Assembly: GCA_964547485.1 (NCBI GenBank)
Contig: CAZJNU010000022.1
Span: forward strand, 1-32,871
Direction: 5' to 3'
From: JACJWR01 sp964547485
Lineage (GTDB): Bacteria > Actinomycetota > Actinomycetes > S36-B12 > UBA10799
Length of the DNA: 32,871 nt
Shown here: piece after piece, positions 8,394 through 16,520 of the stretch
Numbering within the stretch: position 1 is the stretch's first letter
Layout of the letters: every line of letters starts with the position of its first letter
Translations under genes and position numbers: made by a program
The notes under the pieces: generated by a model
The model's input: only the letters and a program-made list of their open reading frames with translations
What the model was told of the DNA's origin: nothing
Databases searched by the model: none

Positions 8394-9472
8394 GGCGCAA
8401 CTCCTGTCGCAGTCAGTCCGGTCGTCTCTGCTAAGCCCAGCATCAGATTGGCGTTTTGCAGGGCCTGCCCTGCCGCACCCTTGACGAGATTGTCGATGGC
8501 GCTGACGACCACCGCCCGGCCCGCGGCCACGTCGGCAGCAGCCTGGATAGCAACGCCGTTTCCGCCGACAACCCAGCCACTACTCGGCCAGCGACCTGCG
8601 GCCGTAAGTGAGACAAATGGCTCAGCCAGGTAGGCATCGTGCAGGCACTGCCGCAGCATCTCGGTGCTGGTGCCAGGGGTCAGCCGGGCGGTGCAGGTGG
8701 CCAGGATGCCGCGCGCCATCGGCGCCAGCAGCGGAGTGAACGACAGCGTCACCTCGTCGGTCTCCCCGTCGGTCTCCCCGTCGGCCACCGCCCAGTTGAG
8801 GGCCTGCACGATCTCCGGGGTGTGCTGATGGACCCCGCCGGCCTTGTAGGCCCCAACCGAGCCAAACACCTCACTGGCCAGCAGTGCCTCACTAGGGCTT
8901 CGACCCGCGCCTGAAGTACCGCTCGCCGCGACCACCACGACGTCGCGAGGTTCGACCAGACCGGCCGCCAGCAACGGATGCAGCGCCAGAATCACCGACG
9001 TCGGATAACACCCCGGATTGGCCACCCGGACCGACTCGGCGATCCGTTCCCGGGCCCCCGGCAACTCCGGCAACCCATACGTCCACACGCCCGCGTGCTC
9101 GCCCGGGTAGAAATCGGCCCAGTCCGCCGGGTCGGCAAGTCGATAATCGGCCCCCAAGTCGACCACCGGCAGATCGGCGGGCAGTTCCCTCGCGATCGCC
9201 GCCGATGCGCCGTGCGGTAAGGCCAGGAACACCACATCGGCAGTCGCGAGGGTGTCGGGATCGGCCGCTACCAACACCTGATCCGCGATCGGCGTCAGGT
9301 TCGGGTGCACCTCCCCCACCTGCTTGCCGACCTTGCCGGCCGCGGCCAACGGACCGATGTCGATGTCCGGGTGGGCCAGCAGCAGTCGCAGCAACTCGCC
9401 GCCGGCATACCCGCTGGCACCGGCGACCGCCGCCGTGATGGATGCACCCGGACCGGTGACTGAAGTACTCAT
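8390..9472 (-). CDS. argC: N-acetyl-gamma-glutamyl-phosphate reductase
   Basis: NADPH-dependent reductase giving N-acetylglutamate semialdehyde; first gene of the arginine operon. The 360-residue product shows the nucleotide-binding start AAVAGASGYAGGELLRLL (14-31) and the catalytic cysteine in VANPGCYPTSV (C155). The ATG at 9472 gives the typical N-terminus; the 8-codon extension to a GTG at 9496 would lie over the promoter. No Shine-Dalgarno precedes the ATG (the upstream bases are pyrimidine-rich), which fits a leaderless mRNA. Residues around 237-246 read DGETDGETDE from a 12-bp tandem repeat. Confidence 0.95.
   Translation of the reverse strand: MSTSVTGPGASITAAVAGASGYAGGELLRLLLAHPDIDIGPLAAAGKVGKQVGEVHPNLTPIADQVLVAADPDTLATADVVFLALPHGASAAIARELPADLPVVDLGADYRLADPADWADFYPGEHAGVWTYGLPELPGARERIAESVRVANPGCYPTSVILALHPLLAAGLVEPRDVVVVAASGTSGAGRSPSEALLASEVFGSVGAYKAGGVHQHTPEIVQALNWAVADGETDGETDEVTLSFTPLLAPMARGILATCTARLTPGTSTEMLRQCLHDAYLAEPFVSLTAAGRWPSSGWVVGGNGVAIQAAADVAAGRAVVVSAIDNLVKGAAGQALQNANLMLGLAETTGLTATGVAP
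8755..8784. repeat. 12-bp tandem repeat inside argC
   Basis: CGTCGGTCTCCC occurs twice in tandem (8755-8766, 8767-8778) followed by a half copy CGTCGG (8779-8784). On the argC strand it encodes the acidic repeat DGETDGETDE. The unit is a multiple of three, so it keeps frame and is a likely slippage site in a surface loop. Confidence 0.7.
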
Positions 9473-9479
9473 GGAAACA

Positions 9480-9493
9480 AAGATATACGTATA
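9480..9493 (-). promoter_or_regulatory. Predicted leaderless argC promoter with candidate ARG box
   Basis: On the minus strand TATCTT (9485-9480) fits a TANNNT -10 element and lies exactly 7 nt before the argC ATG, the spacing expected for leaderless transcription. The perfect 10-bp palindrome TATACGTATA (9484-9493) overlaps its upstream edge by 2 bp in an AT-rich island in otherwise GC-rich DNA. Position and AT-richness suggest an ArgR operator, but the palindrome does not clearly match the E. coli ARG-box half-site, so that role is inference. No good -35 is visible. The same 75-bp gap must also hold the promoter of the divergent acyl-CoA ligase. Confidence 0.5.
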
Positions 9494-9547
9494 CACGCAA
9501 CTCAGTTCCGGGGGGCACCGACTGGCCGCTGCGACGCGTTGGCCACG

Positions 9548-11194
9548 ATGGGAGACGTGGCAGGTATTCGCGACGTTTCGCAGGCGATGCGGGTTGCCGC
9601 CTCCGGGGTGCGGGGCGCTTCTTCGACCGGGCTATTGCGGCCGGCGCACCCACGGGTGGCCATCCAGATGTCGCGCGACCTGCGCAAGTGGGGTACCAGC
9701 CCCGCCATCGGCTACGCCCTCGGCGCCGCTCGCGACGGCGAGGAACTGGCGATCATCGATGTGGACGATCCCCTTCATCCAGAAGTGACCTTCACTGAAA
9801 TCGAGCACCGCTGTGACACCCTTACCAAGGGGTTGGTCGACCGCGGGTTGAATTCCACCAGCACGATCGCGATCCTCGCCCGCAACTCCCGCGCGATGGC
9901 CGAGGTGATCGTCGCGGTGTCACGCCTCGGCGCCGACCTGGTGTATCTCAACACCGGCGCCAGTGCGGAGCAGATCCAGCAGGTGCTGGCCAACGAGCGG
10001 GTGGACCTGGTGGTGCGAGACACCGAATTCGCACGACTCTGCCCGGCCGGCATCCCCACGCTGGGCACCGACGACCCGGCCGGCGTCTCGCTGCTCGACT
10101 CGCTCCCCACCCGCGGCGGCGTCGCCAAACCTGACCGCACCGGCCAACACATCATCCTCAGCTCCGGCACCAGCGGCGGGGTCCCCCGCGGGACTGCACG
10201 GGCGACTATGCAGATGGACGCCCTGGCCGCCGTGCTCGACGCCTTCCCGCTTCGAGTGGGCGGGACGGTGCTGATCGCGGCACCGCTTTTCCACGCCTGG
10301 GGTTGGATGAACCACCGGCTCGCCTGCGTGCTGGGAGCGACCCAGATCCTGATGCGCGCGATCGACCCGGAACGGATCCTCGCCCTGGTCCAGGCCCACG
10401 AGGTGGAGTCACTAATCACCGTGCCGACCGTGCTGACGCAGATCCTGAACCTGCCACCGGAGGTCCTCGGCCAGTACGACACCTCGAGCCTGAAATTCGT
10501 CGCCGTCAGCGGTTCGGAACTGTCCGGCGAACTGGCCTGGGACTTCATGAATGTCTTCGGCGACATCCTTTACAACCTCTACGGCACCACAGAGGCAGCT
10601 TTCGCCACCGTCGCCAGTCCCAGCGATCTGTGCGTCGATCCCGGTACCGCGGGTCGGCCGCTGCCGGGCGTCCGGGTGGAGATCCTCGACCGCCGCGGGA
10701 AGCCAGTTCGGCGAGGCGAGACCGGGCGGGTCTACGTATTGTCCCGGACTTCGTTCGATGGCTACACCGATGGCACCGACCGCGATCGCGTCCGGGGCAT
10801 GGTGTTCACCGGCGATCTCGGACGACTCGACGACGAGGGCCGGCTGACGTTGGAGGGTCGCGCTGATGAGGTCATCATCACCGGTGGCGAGAAGGTGCAC
10901 CCGGTAGAGGTGGAGCAGGTCCTGCTTCGAAATGACTGGGTAAAGGACGTCGGCGTGGCCGGTCGCCCGGACAGCGTCTACGGCGCGGTGGTTGTGGCCT
11001 ATGTGGTGTTGGAGCCGGGCGCCCCGACCTCGGCGGCCGACGACATCAAGGAATTCGCACGGACCAGGCTTGGACCACGGCACCGGCCGAAAGACGTGCT
11101 GGTCGTTGATTCGCTGCCGCGGACCGTCACCGGCAAGTTGCGCAGACGGGCGCTGGTCGACCCGGACGCCCTCGACGATCCGGAGTGGTTCTGA
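9548..11194 (+). CDS. Long-chain acyl-CoA ligase-like AMP-binding enzyme (FadD family)
   Basis: Predicted to activate a carboxylic acid as an acyl-adenylate and load it onto CoA. The product (548 aa from the ATG at 9548) has the ANL-superfamily P-loop LSSGTSGGVPRG (about 204-215), the core motif YGTTEAAF, the hinge region VFTGDLGRLDDEGRLTLEGR followed by DEVIITGGEKVHPVEVE, and the C-terminal catalytic lysine motif PRTVTGKLRRR. The N-terminus resembles actinobacterial FadD2/FadD12-like ligases. Substrate is not predictable. Start uncertain: TTG 9539 or GTG 9557 (with GGGAG close upstream) are alternatives. It is divergent from argC and stands without other lipid genes; the accessory VapBC pair follows it. 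Confidence 0.85.
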   Translation: MGDVAGIRDVSQAMRVAASGVRGASSTGLLRPAHPRVAIQMSRDLRKWGTSPAIGYALGAARDGEELAIIDVDDPLHPEVTFTEIEHRCDTLTKGLVDRGLNSTSTIAILARNSRAMAEVIVAVSRLGADLVYLNTGASAEQIQQVLANERVDLVVRDTEFARLCPAGIPTLGTDDPAGVSLLDSLPTRGGVAKPDRTGQHIILSSGTSGGVPRGTARATMQMDALAAVLDAFPLRVGGTVLIAAPLFHAWGWMNHRLACVLGATQILMRAIDPERILALVQAHEVESLITVPTVLTQILNLPPEVLGQYDTSSLKFVAVSGSELSGELAWDFMNVFGDILYNLYGTTEAAFATVASPSDLCVDPGTAGRPLPGVRVEILDRRGKPVRRGETGRVYVLSRTSFDGYTDGTDRDRVRGMVFTGDLGRLDDEGRLTLEGRADEVIITGGEKVHPVEVEQVLLRNDWVKDVGVAGRPDSVYGAVVVAYVVLEPGAPTSAADDIKEFARTRLGPRHRPKDVLVVDSLPRTVTGKLRRRALVDPDALDDPEWF

Positions 11195-11228
11195 CGTCGG
11201 TTCCGACCCCAGCACGGCGTCACCGACG
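11195..11228 (+). terminator. Possible hairpin after the acyl-CoA ligase
   Basis: CGTCGGT (11195-11201) pairs exactly with ACCGACG (11222-11228), and GTCG/CGAC can also form a small inner hairpin. It starts directly after the stop codon. No T-tract follows, so it is only a weak terminator candidate. Confidence 0.3.
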
Positions 11229-11290
11229 CAGTTGAGCAGCGGAGCCGTGACTGTTCACCATGTCAATGTGACTTCCATATGTTGAACTCG

Positions 11291-11331
11291 ACCATTACAT
11301 GATGGTTACCAGGTCAGATATGATGACGGGC
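11291..11331 (+). promoter_or_regulatory. Leaderless promoter and candidate operator of the AbrB-VapC pair
   Basis: TATGAT (11319-11324) is a near-consensus -10 hexamer located exactly 7 nt before the antitoxin ATG at 11332, implying a leaderless transcript; there is no Shine-Dalgarno. ACCAT (11291-11295) and ATGGT (11302-11306) form an inverted repeat with a 6-bp spacer close to where the -35 region would be, a plausible binding site for autorepression by the antitoxin or the complex. Confidence 0.5.
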
Positions 11332-11574
11332 ATGGGTAGCGTCGAAGCGAAGATCACCGGAAGTGGCCAGGTCTCGCTACCGGCGGCTCTCCGTAAGCGC
11401 TGGCGGGCGACCGCCGTGTTGGTGATCGATCGGGGCGACTACGCGATCGTGCGACCCATCCCGGCCGATATCCCAACGGCGCTGCGAGGGTCGCTGGCCG
11501 GTCCCGGTCCCACCAGTGACGAGGCACGGGCCGAGGAACGTGCCACTGAAGTCGACTACCGGTCCGACACATGA
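11332..11574 (+). CDS. AbrB/MazE-fold antitoxin of a VapBC-type pair
   Basis: Small DNA-binding antitoxin, expected to neutralise the PIN toxin encoded next and to repress the pair. The 80-residue product begins GSVEAKITGSGQVSLPAALRKRW, a swapped-hairpin AbrB domain (GQVSLPAALRKRW is the signature stretch); residues after about 50 are polar and acidic (DEARAEERATEVDY), as in toxin-binding tails. The ATG at 11332 was chosen over earlier in-frame ATGs because it starts at the conserved domain and sits 7 nt after a -10 hexamer. Its stop overlaps the toxin ATG as ATGA. Confidence 0.88.
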   Translation: MGSVEAKITGSGQVSLPAALRKRWRATAVLVIDRGDYAIVRPIPADIPTALRGSLAGPGPTSDEARAEERATEVDYRSDT

Positions 11575-12017
11575 CGGTCGTTCTCGACACCTACGCCGTG
11601 ATCGCCTACCTTCGCGGCGAGCCCGCCAGCGACCAGGTCGCCGAACTGCTGGCCGAGCCGACGCTGCTGGCGGCCATCAATGCTGCCGAGGTGATCGATC
11701 AACTGGTTCGGGTGTGGCAGCGCGACCGAGATGACGTTGAGGTGGCCTTGGCGATGCTAGGCCGCGCTGGGCTGGGGATCGTGGACGCGACCGAGACAGT
11801 CGCGATCGACGCTGGCATGCTGCGCGCAGCGCACTATGACCGGCGAAGTCGGCCGGTCAGCATGGCCGACTGTTTCGCAGCCGCCACAGCCCTTGCCGCC
11901 GGAGTGAGACTGGCGACGTCCGATCCGCATCTGATCGATGTGGTCCGCGCTGAGGCTGGCGAGGTCGTGGCCTTGCCGGACTGCCGCGGTCACAGACTCC
12001 GCAGCGCCGCGCCGTGA
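11571..12017 (+). CDS. vapC: PIN-domain ribonuclease toxin VapC
   Basis: Predicted Mg-dependent endoribonuclease toxin, 148 aa. The four PIN acidic positions are visible: D6 in VLDTYAVIAYL, the glutamate in INAAEVIDQL (about 40), the aspartate in SMADCFAAATAL (about 98) and the aspartate in LATSDPHL (about 116). Gene order antitoxin-toxin with a 4-nt overlap is classical. Its last 28 bp overlap the 3' end of pheT on the opposite strand, so the module was placed flush against an essential gene, with no room for a terminator between. RNA target unknown. Confidence 0.92.
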   Translation: MTVVLDTYAVIAYLRGEPASDQVAELLAEPTLLAAINAAEVIDQLVRVWQRDRDDVEVALAMLGRAGLGIVDATETVAIDAGMLRAAHYDRRSRPVSMADCFAAATALAAGVRLATSDPHLIDVVRAEAGEVVALPDCRGHRLRSAAP

Positions 12018-14491
12018 TCCGCTTGTGCCGCCGCCACCGCGGAGTCCCGCGCGGCAGTCACCTCAGCCTCGGTCAAGGTGCGATCGGGGGCGCGGAATCG
12101 CAGCGCGAAAGCCAACGATTTGTGGCCCGGCGGAATCTGCGCCCCGGTGTACTCGTCGAACAGTCGCACCGACTCCAGTAGTTCCGGCGCGCCGGAACGC
12201 AACGAGTTGATCACCGCGGCGGCGGGCACCTCCGCAGCGACGACCAGTGCCACGTCCTCCTTCGCCACCGGCTGGGTCGACACCTGCGGCGCGCGCACCT
12301 GACCCGGGGCCGCCGCAATCACCGCATCCAGGTCGATTTCCATGGCCGCCGCTCGCGCTGGCAGACCGAGCGCCGTCAATACCCTCGGGTGCAACTCGCC
12401 AGCGTGACCGATCGTGGCACCGTCGAGCTGTAGGGCCGCGCACCGACCAGGGTGCCAGGGCATCACGTCAGTCGCGGGGACCACGGTCAATTCCACCCCT
12501 AGCGCGGCCGCCAGATTACGTGCCGCCTCGATCGCCTCCGGCCAGCCCCCGTCCCGGCCCGGACCCCACCAGCCCGGCTGTGCCATGACGCCGGCGAACA
12601 CCGCCCCGGCGTGGTGCGGCTGCCGGGGTAGCGCGCTGCCGATCTGCTCAAGTTCCTCGCCGCTCGGGCGATCAGAAACCCCCGGCGACACCGGGACAAC
12701 CGGCACAGAGCGGGGAAGGAACACAAGACCGGTCTCATACAGGGCGACACCATCACGACCGCGCCCCAGATTCCGTTTGGCGCAGGTCAGCAGCCCTGGT
12801 AGCAGGGTGGTTCGGAGCAATCCTTGCTCGTCGCTGAGCGGGTTCGCGAGCCGCGTAGACCGTCGGCGGGCATCGTCGTCGGGGAGGCCCAGAGCGTCAT
12901 AGTCCGACTCACCGACGAACGGATAGCTCAGCACCTCGACCAGACCGAAGCAGGCCAACGCTCGCGAGGCGGCGCGGCGCAACCGCTGCTCGGCGGTCAA
13001 GCCCCGACCGGCGGGCGGCGACGGCAGGCTTGCCGGTAGATGTTGGTAGCCATGGATCCGAACGACTTCCTCGACCAGATCGGCCGGGTCCCGCAGATCA
13101 GGGCGCCAACTGGCGGGGGTGACCAGCCACCGTGCCGCTTCATCGTCACCGGTCGCCTCCACTCGAGCGCCCACCAACCCAAGCGAATCGGACACCTCCT
13201 CCGGGGCTATGGCGGCACCCGAGACCCGCGCCGGCAGGGCCGGGTCGAACGGGATCGTCGCCGGTGAAATCGGACCGCCGACGCCGACGCCCGCGCCGAT
13301 CATGCCGCCGCCGAGGCCGACCAGGAGTTCGGCGGCCCGCTTCGAGGCGATCCACGGCAGCGCGGGATCGACCCCACGCTCGAACCGTCGCGACGCCTCC
13401 GACGGCAACTTGTGACGACGGGCCATCCGGGCGATCACAGCTGGGTCGAACTGGGCCGCCTCCAACACGATTTCAGTGGTGGTGGCCGCAATCTCGGTGT
13501 CGAGTCCGCCCATGATCCCGGCAAGTCCGATCGGGCCGCGGTCATCGGTGATCAGCAGGTCGTCCGGACCCAGCCCACGCTCGACATGATCCAGCGTGGT
13601 GAGCGTCTCCCCCGGGGTGGCGCGGCGCACGACGATCGCGCCTCTGAGGGCGGCAGCGTCGAACGCATGCAGCGGTTGCCCCAACTCCAGCATCACGTAG
13701 TTGGTGACATCCACGGCGAGCGACACCGACCGCATGCCACAGGCGGCGAGCCTACGCTGCAGCCACCACGGCGAGACAGCGTTGGGTTCGACATCTGACA
13801 GGTGCACCGCGGTGAATTCGGTGCAGGCGTCCGGGGCCGCCACGACAACCGGCTGCACCGGACCCAGCGGGTTCGGATAGTCGAGCCGCCCGCGGTCGGC
13901 TGGATCGGAGAAGTGTAGGTCGAGCGCGATCGCGGCCTCCCGGGCCAACCCTCGGATCGAGAGCGCATACCCGCGGTCGGGGGTGACTGCGATGTCGAGC
14001 ACCTCGTCGCCGAGCCCCAGGACCTCGGCGGCCGCGGCACCCACCGGCGCGGTGTCCGGCGGCAACACCAGGATTCCCGAGCTGTCCTCGCCGAGCCCCA
14101 ACTCGGCGACCGAGCAGATCATTCCGTCACTGATGTGCCCGTAGGTCTCGCGCGCGGAGATCGCGAACCCGCCCGGCAGCACGGACCCCGGCAGAGCGAC
14201 CACCACAAGGTCATCGACTGCGAAGTTCGTTGCGCCACAGACGATTCCTCGCACACCGCCGGAGTCCGGGCCGACATCGACGGCGCAGTATCTGATGGGC
14301 TTGCGGAACTCGGTCAGTTCCTCGATCTGGCGCACCTGACCGATGACCAACGGACCGGTGGCGTCCTCCCCGACGGTATCGACCGTCTCCACCTCCAGCC
14401 CGATTCCGATCAGCGCCGTGGCCAACTCCCTGCCGGTCAACTCCGCAGGTAGGTCGACATACTCCCGCAGCCAGGACATTGGCGCCCGCAT
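11990..14491 (-). CDS. pheT: Phenylalanine--tRNA ligase beta subunit
   Basis: Large subunit of the alpha2-beta2 PheRS that charges tRNA-Phe. The product (833 aa) starts MRAPMSWLREYVDLP, the usual N-terminus, then the EMAP-like tRNA-binding domain (about 40-150, with CSVAELGLGEDSSGILVL), B3/B4 editing domain (HKLPSEASRRFERGVDP), B5 domain, and a C-terminal ferredoxin-like anticodon-binding domain (about 740-833, ending in the RAPDRTLTEAEV region). The frame is open upstream to 14680, but the ATG at 14491 shares one base with the pheS stop (TGATG) and fits the family. The 3' end overlaps vapC by 28 bp tail to tail. Confidence 0.97.
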   Translation of the reverse strand: MRAPMSWLREYVDLPAELTGRELATALIGIGLEVETVDTVGEDATGPLVIGQVRQIEELTEFRKPIRYCAVDVGPDSGGVRGIVCGATNFAVDDLVVVALPGSVLPGGFAISARETYGHISDGMICSVAELGLGEDSSGILVLPPDTAPVGAAAAEVLGLGDEVLDIAVTPDRGYALSIRGLAREAAIALDLHFSDPADRGRLDYPNPLGPVQPVVVAAPDACTEFTAVHLSDVEPNAVSPWWLQRRLAACGMRSVSLAVDVTNYVMLELGQPLHAFDAAALRGAIVVRRATPGETLTTLDHVERGLGPDDLLITDDRGPIGLAGIMGGLDTEIAATTTEIVLEAAQFDPAVIARMARRHKLPSEASRRFERGVDPALPWIASKRAAELLVGLGGGMIGAGVGVGGPISPATIPFDPALPARVSGAAIAPEEVSDSLGLVGARVEATGDDEAARWLVTPASWRPDLRDPADLVEEVVRIHGYQHLPASLPSPPAGRGLTAEQRLRRAASRALACFGLVEVLSYPFVGESDYDALGLPDDDARRRSTRLANPLSDEQGLLRTTLLPGLLTCAKRNLGRGRDGVALYETGLVFLPRSVPVVPVSPGVSDRPSGEELEQIGSALPRQPHHAGAVFAGVMAQPGWWGPGRDGGWPEAIEAARNLAAALGVELTVVPATDVMPWHPGRCAALQLDGATIGHAGELHPRVLTALGLPARAAAMEIDLDAVIAAAPGQVRAPQVSTQPVAKEDVALVVAAEVPAAAVINSLRSGAPELLESVRLFDEYTGAQIPPGHKSLAFALRFRAPDRTLTEAEVTAARDSAVAAAQADHGAALRSL

Positions 14492-15591
14492 CAGATCTCC
14501 ATCCCGAACGCCGTCGTGAACCGGACGTCCCCCTCGATCAGATCTCGCATATCGGTGATCCCATGTCGGAACATCAGAGTTCGCTCCAGCCCCATTCCGA
14601 ACGCGAATCCCGAGTAGGTGTCGGCATCGACACCGCAGGCGCGCAGCACCCTGGGATTGACCATCCCGCAGCCGCCCCATTCGATCCAGCCCTCACTACC
14701 GCAGGTGCGACAGGGGTGGTCGGGATCTCCGACGCTGGCCCCTCGACAGACGAAACACTGCAAGTCCACTTCGGCACTCGGCTCGGTGAAAGGGAAGAAG
14801 CTGGGCCGCAGCCGGGTCACGATTCCGTCGCCGAACATGGCCGCGGCGAAATGGTCCAGCGTGCCGCGCAGGTCCGCCATCGTGATCCCACGATCCACCG
14901 CGAGCCCCTCCACCTGGTGAAAGACCGGGGTGTGAGTGGCATCGAGTTCATCGGATCGGAACACCCTGCCGGGGCAGACCACATAGACCGGGGGTTCCTG
15001 CGCCAACATCGTCCGAATCTGCACTGGCGACGTGTGGGTGCGCAGCACCACACCGCTCTCCGGAGAGTCCACGAAGAAGGTGTCGGCCATGCTGCGAGCC
15101 GGATGGTCTGGACCGAGGTTGAGGGCGTCGAAGTTGAACCATTCACCCTCCACCTCCGGACCCTCTGCCACCTCGTAGCCCATCGCGATGAAGACGTCGG
15201 AGATCCGTTCGCAGACAGTGGTCAGCGGGTGTCTGGCGCCGACCGGACGGCGGTCGTACTCACGTGTTACGTCCACGCGTTCGGCGACCAGCACGCTGGC
15301 ATCGCGGTCCGCCTCAAGTTCCGCCTGTCGCAACGCCAGCGCGGCCTTCACTGCTGCCCGGGCCGCCCCCACCCGCTTACCGGCGTCCGCCTTAGCCGCC
15401 GGCGGTAAGGCACCGATCTCCCTGTTGGCCAACGCCAACGGGCTTCGATCACCGGCGTGGGCGAGCCGCACCTCTTTGAGCTCGTCGAGGTCGTGGGCGG
15501 CCACGATCGCTGTGACGGCGCTAAGCCGGAACCCCTCGACGCTCTCGACGGAGAGGGTACTGACCTCGACCGGGTCATAGTTGGCGGACAT
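14491..15591 (-). CDS. pheS: Phenylalanine--tRNA ligase alpha subunit
   Basis: Catalytic class II subunit of PheRS, 366 aa. It has an N-terminal coiled-coil-like region (about 1-110, charged/Ala-rich), motif 2 with FRSDELDATHTPVFHQVEG, and motif 3 GFAFGMGLERTLMF near the C-terminus. A Cys-rich insertion (CFVC, then CRTC, then GGCGMVNPRVL) is typical of actinobacterial PheS. The ATG at 15591 is preceded by a strong AAGAGGAG Shine-Dalgarno. It follows the rRNA methyltransferase gene after 30 nt and overlaps pheT by one base, so the two subunits are translationally coupled. Confidence 0.97.
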   Translation of the reverse strand: MSANYDPVEVSTLSVESVEGFRLSAVTAIVAAHDLDELKEVRLAHAGDRSPLALANREIGALPPAAKADAGKRVGAARAAVKAALALRQAELEADRDASVLVAERVDVTREYDRRPVGARHPLTTVCERISDVFIAMGYEVAEGPEVEGEWFNFDALNLGPDHPARSMADTFFVDSPESGVVLRTHTSPVQIRTMLAQEPPVYVVCPGRVFRSDELDATHTPVFHQVEGLAVDRGITMADLRGTLDHFAAAMFGDGIVTRLRPSFFPFTEPSAEVDLQCFVCRGASVGDPDHPCRTCGSEGWIEWGGCGMVNPRVLRACGVDADTYSGFAFGMGLERTLMFRHGITDMRDLIEGDVRFTTAFGMEI

Positions 15592-15621
15592 GGCTCCTCT
15601 TCGGCTGGTGTACGACTGAGT

Positions 15622-16464
15622 CTAGGCAGGTGTGGGCCGAGCGTCGGCGGAGGCGACCCGCTGAGCACCGGCGCTTGCGTACAGGCAGACAGCCGCCGCG
15701 GTCGACAGGTTCAGGCTCTCGGCGGCGCCGTAGATCGGCACCGCCGCCACCAGATCCGCGACCCCGATCAATTCATTCGGCAGCCCCCACGCCTCGTTTC
15801 CGAACAGCCAGGCGGAAGGCGCTACAAGCCGGGACACAACGTCCGGCTCCGCCAGCGATCGGCCACTGGCACCGTCCGCGGCGATCACCTGAATCGACAA
15901 GGCCCGCAACCCGAGCACCACCTCATCGATGGCGGCGGCAGCGACCACTGGCAGGTGGAAGATTGAGCCGGCGGACGCGCGGACGCACTTGGGGTTGTAG
16001 GGATCGACGCTGGCGGTGGTCATCACCACCGCATCGGCACCGGCCGCGTCGGCAACCCGGATGACGGTGCCAGCGTTGCCCGGATCACGCACCTGCGCCA
16101 GCACAGCGACCAGCCTTGGCCGGGCCGCGAAGACCTGCTCAAGCGTTGTCGACGGCATTACACAGACCGCGACGACACCCTGCGGGGTGACGGTTCCGGC
16201 AAGTTCGGACATCACTGCACCCGAGGCGGTGTGCCAAGGGATACCCGCCGCCGCAGCCGCCGCGGGCAGTTCCGGATGGCGACGCGATGCGTCCCCGGTT
16301 GCCAGCACTTCGACCACGGCGCCGGGGGTCGCCAGCGCCTCCCGGACAGCCTGTGGGCCTTCGGCGAGGAACCTCTGGTCAGCGTCCCGGAAGGCGCGCT
16401 TATGCAGCCGTCGGGCGCGACTGACTGGCGCCGACCGTGCCGATGTGATCTCCATTCGGGTCAC
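15622..16464 (-). CDS. SpoU/TrmH-family RNA 2'-O-methyltransferase
   Basis: Predicted SPOUT methyltransferase adding a 2'-O-methyl group to rRNA (or tRNA). In the 280-residue product the three SpoU motifs are present: AQVRDPGNAGTVIRVADAAG (about 123-142), LFGNEAWGLP (220-229) and ESLNLSTAAA (249-258), which form the SAM-binding trefoil knot. The N-terminal 100 residues look like the substrate-binding domain of TsnR/RlmB-like enzymes (LAEGPQAVREAL). Start is GTG 16464 or ATG 16455; GGGAG lies 3 and 12 nt upstream respectively, partly within the hairpin at 16470-16494. It sits between rplT and pheS, the usual actinobacterial location. Confidence 0.9.
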   Translation of the reverse strand: MTRMEITSARSAPVSRARRLHKRAFRDADQRFLAEGPQAVREALATPGAVVEVLATGDASRRHPELPAAAAAAGIPWHTASGAVMSELAGTVTPQGVVAVCVMPSTTLEQVFAARPRLVAVLAQVRDPGNAGTVIRVADAAGADAVVMTTASVDPYNPKCVRASAGSIFHLPVVAAAAIDEVVLGLRALSIQVIAADGASGRSLAEPDVVSRLVAPSAWLFGNEAWGLPNELIGVADLVAAVPIYGAAESLNLSTAAAVCLYASAGAQRVASADARPTPA

Positions 16465-16469
16465 CGACT

Positions 16470-16494
16470 CCCACGCCGGGGTGTCCGGCGTGGG
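16470..16494 (-). terminator. Perfect 10-bp hairpin between rplT and the rRNA methyltransferase
   Basis: CCCACGCCGG (16470-16479) and CCGGCGTGGG (16485-16494) are exact reverse complements with a 5-nt loop. On the minus strand the hairpin stands between the rplT stop and the methyltransferase start. There is no U-tract. Its last bases (GTGGG) are part of the purine run GTGGGAG that is the only Shine-Dalgarno candidate of the next gene, so the stem could limit either read-through or translation initiation. Confidence 0.6.
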
Positions 16495-16520
16495 CGAGTG
16501 GCTAGCCTCGATCGGATGAC

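Noticed and set aside
7152..8633. Plus-strand open frame (493 codons) opposite argB/argJ/argC
   Set aside because: Antisense to conserved argJ and neighbours; His/Gly/Arg-rich, no recognisable motif.
8755..8784. 12-bp tandem repeat as a possible array or regulator site
   Set aside because: Only 2.5 copies, in frame within argC; explained as a slippage repeat in coding DNA.
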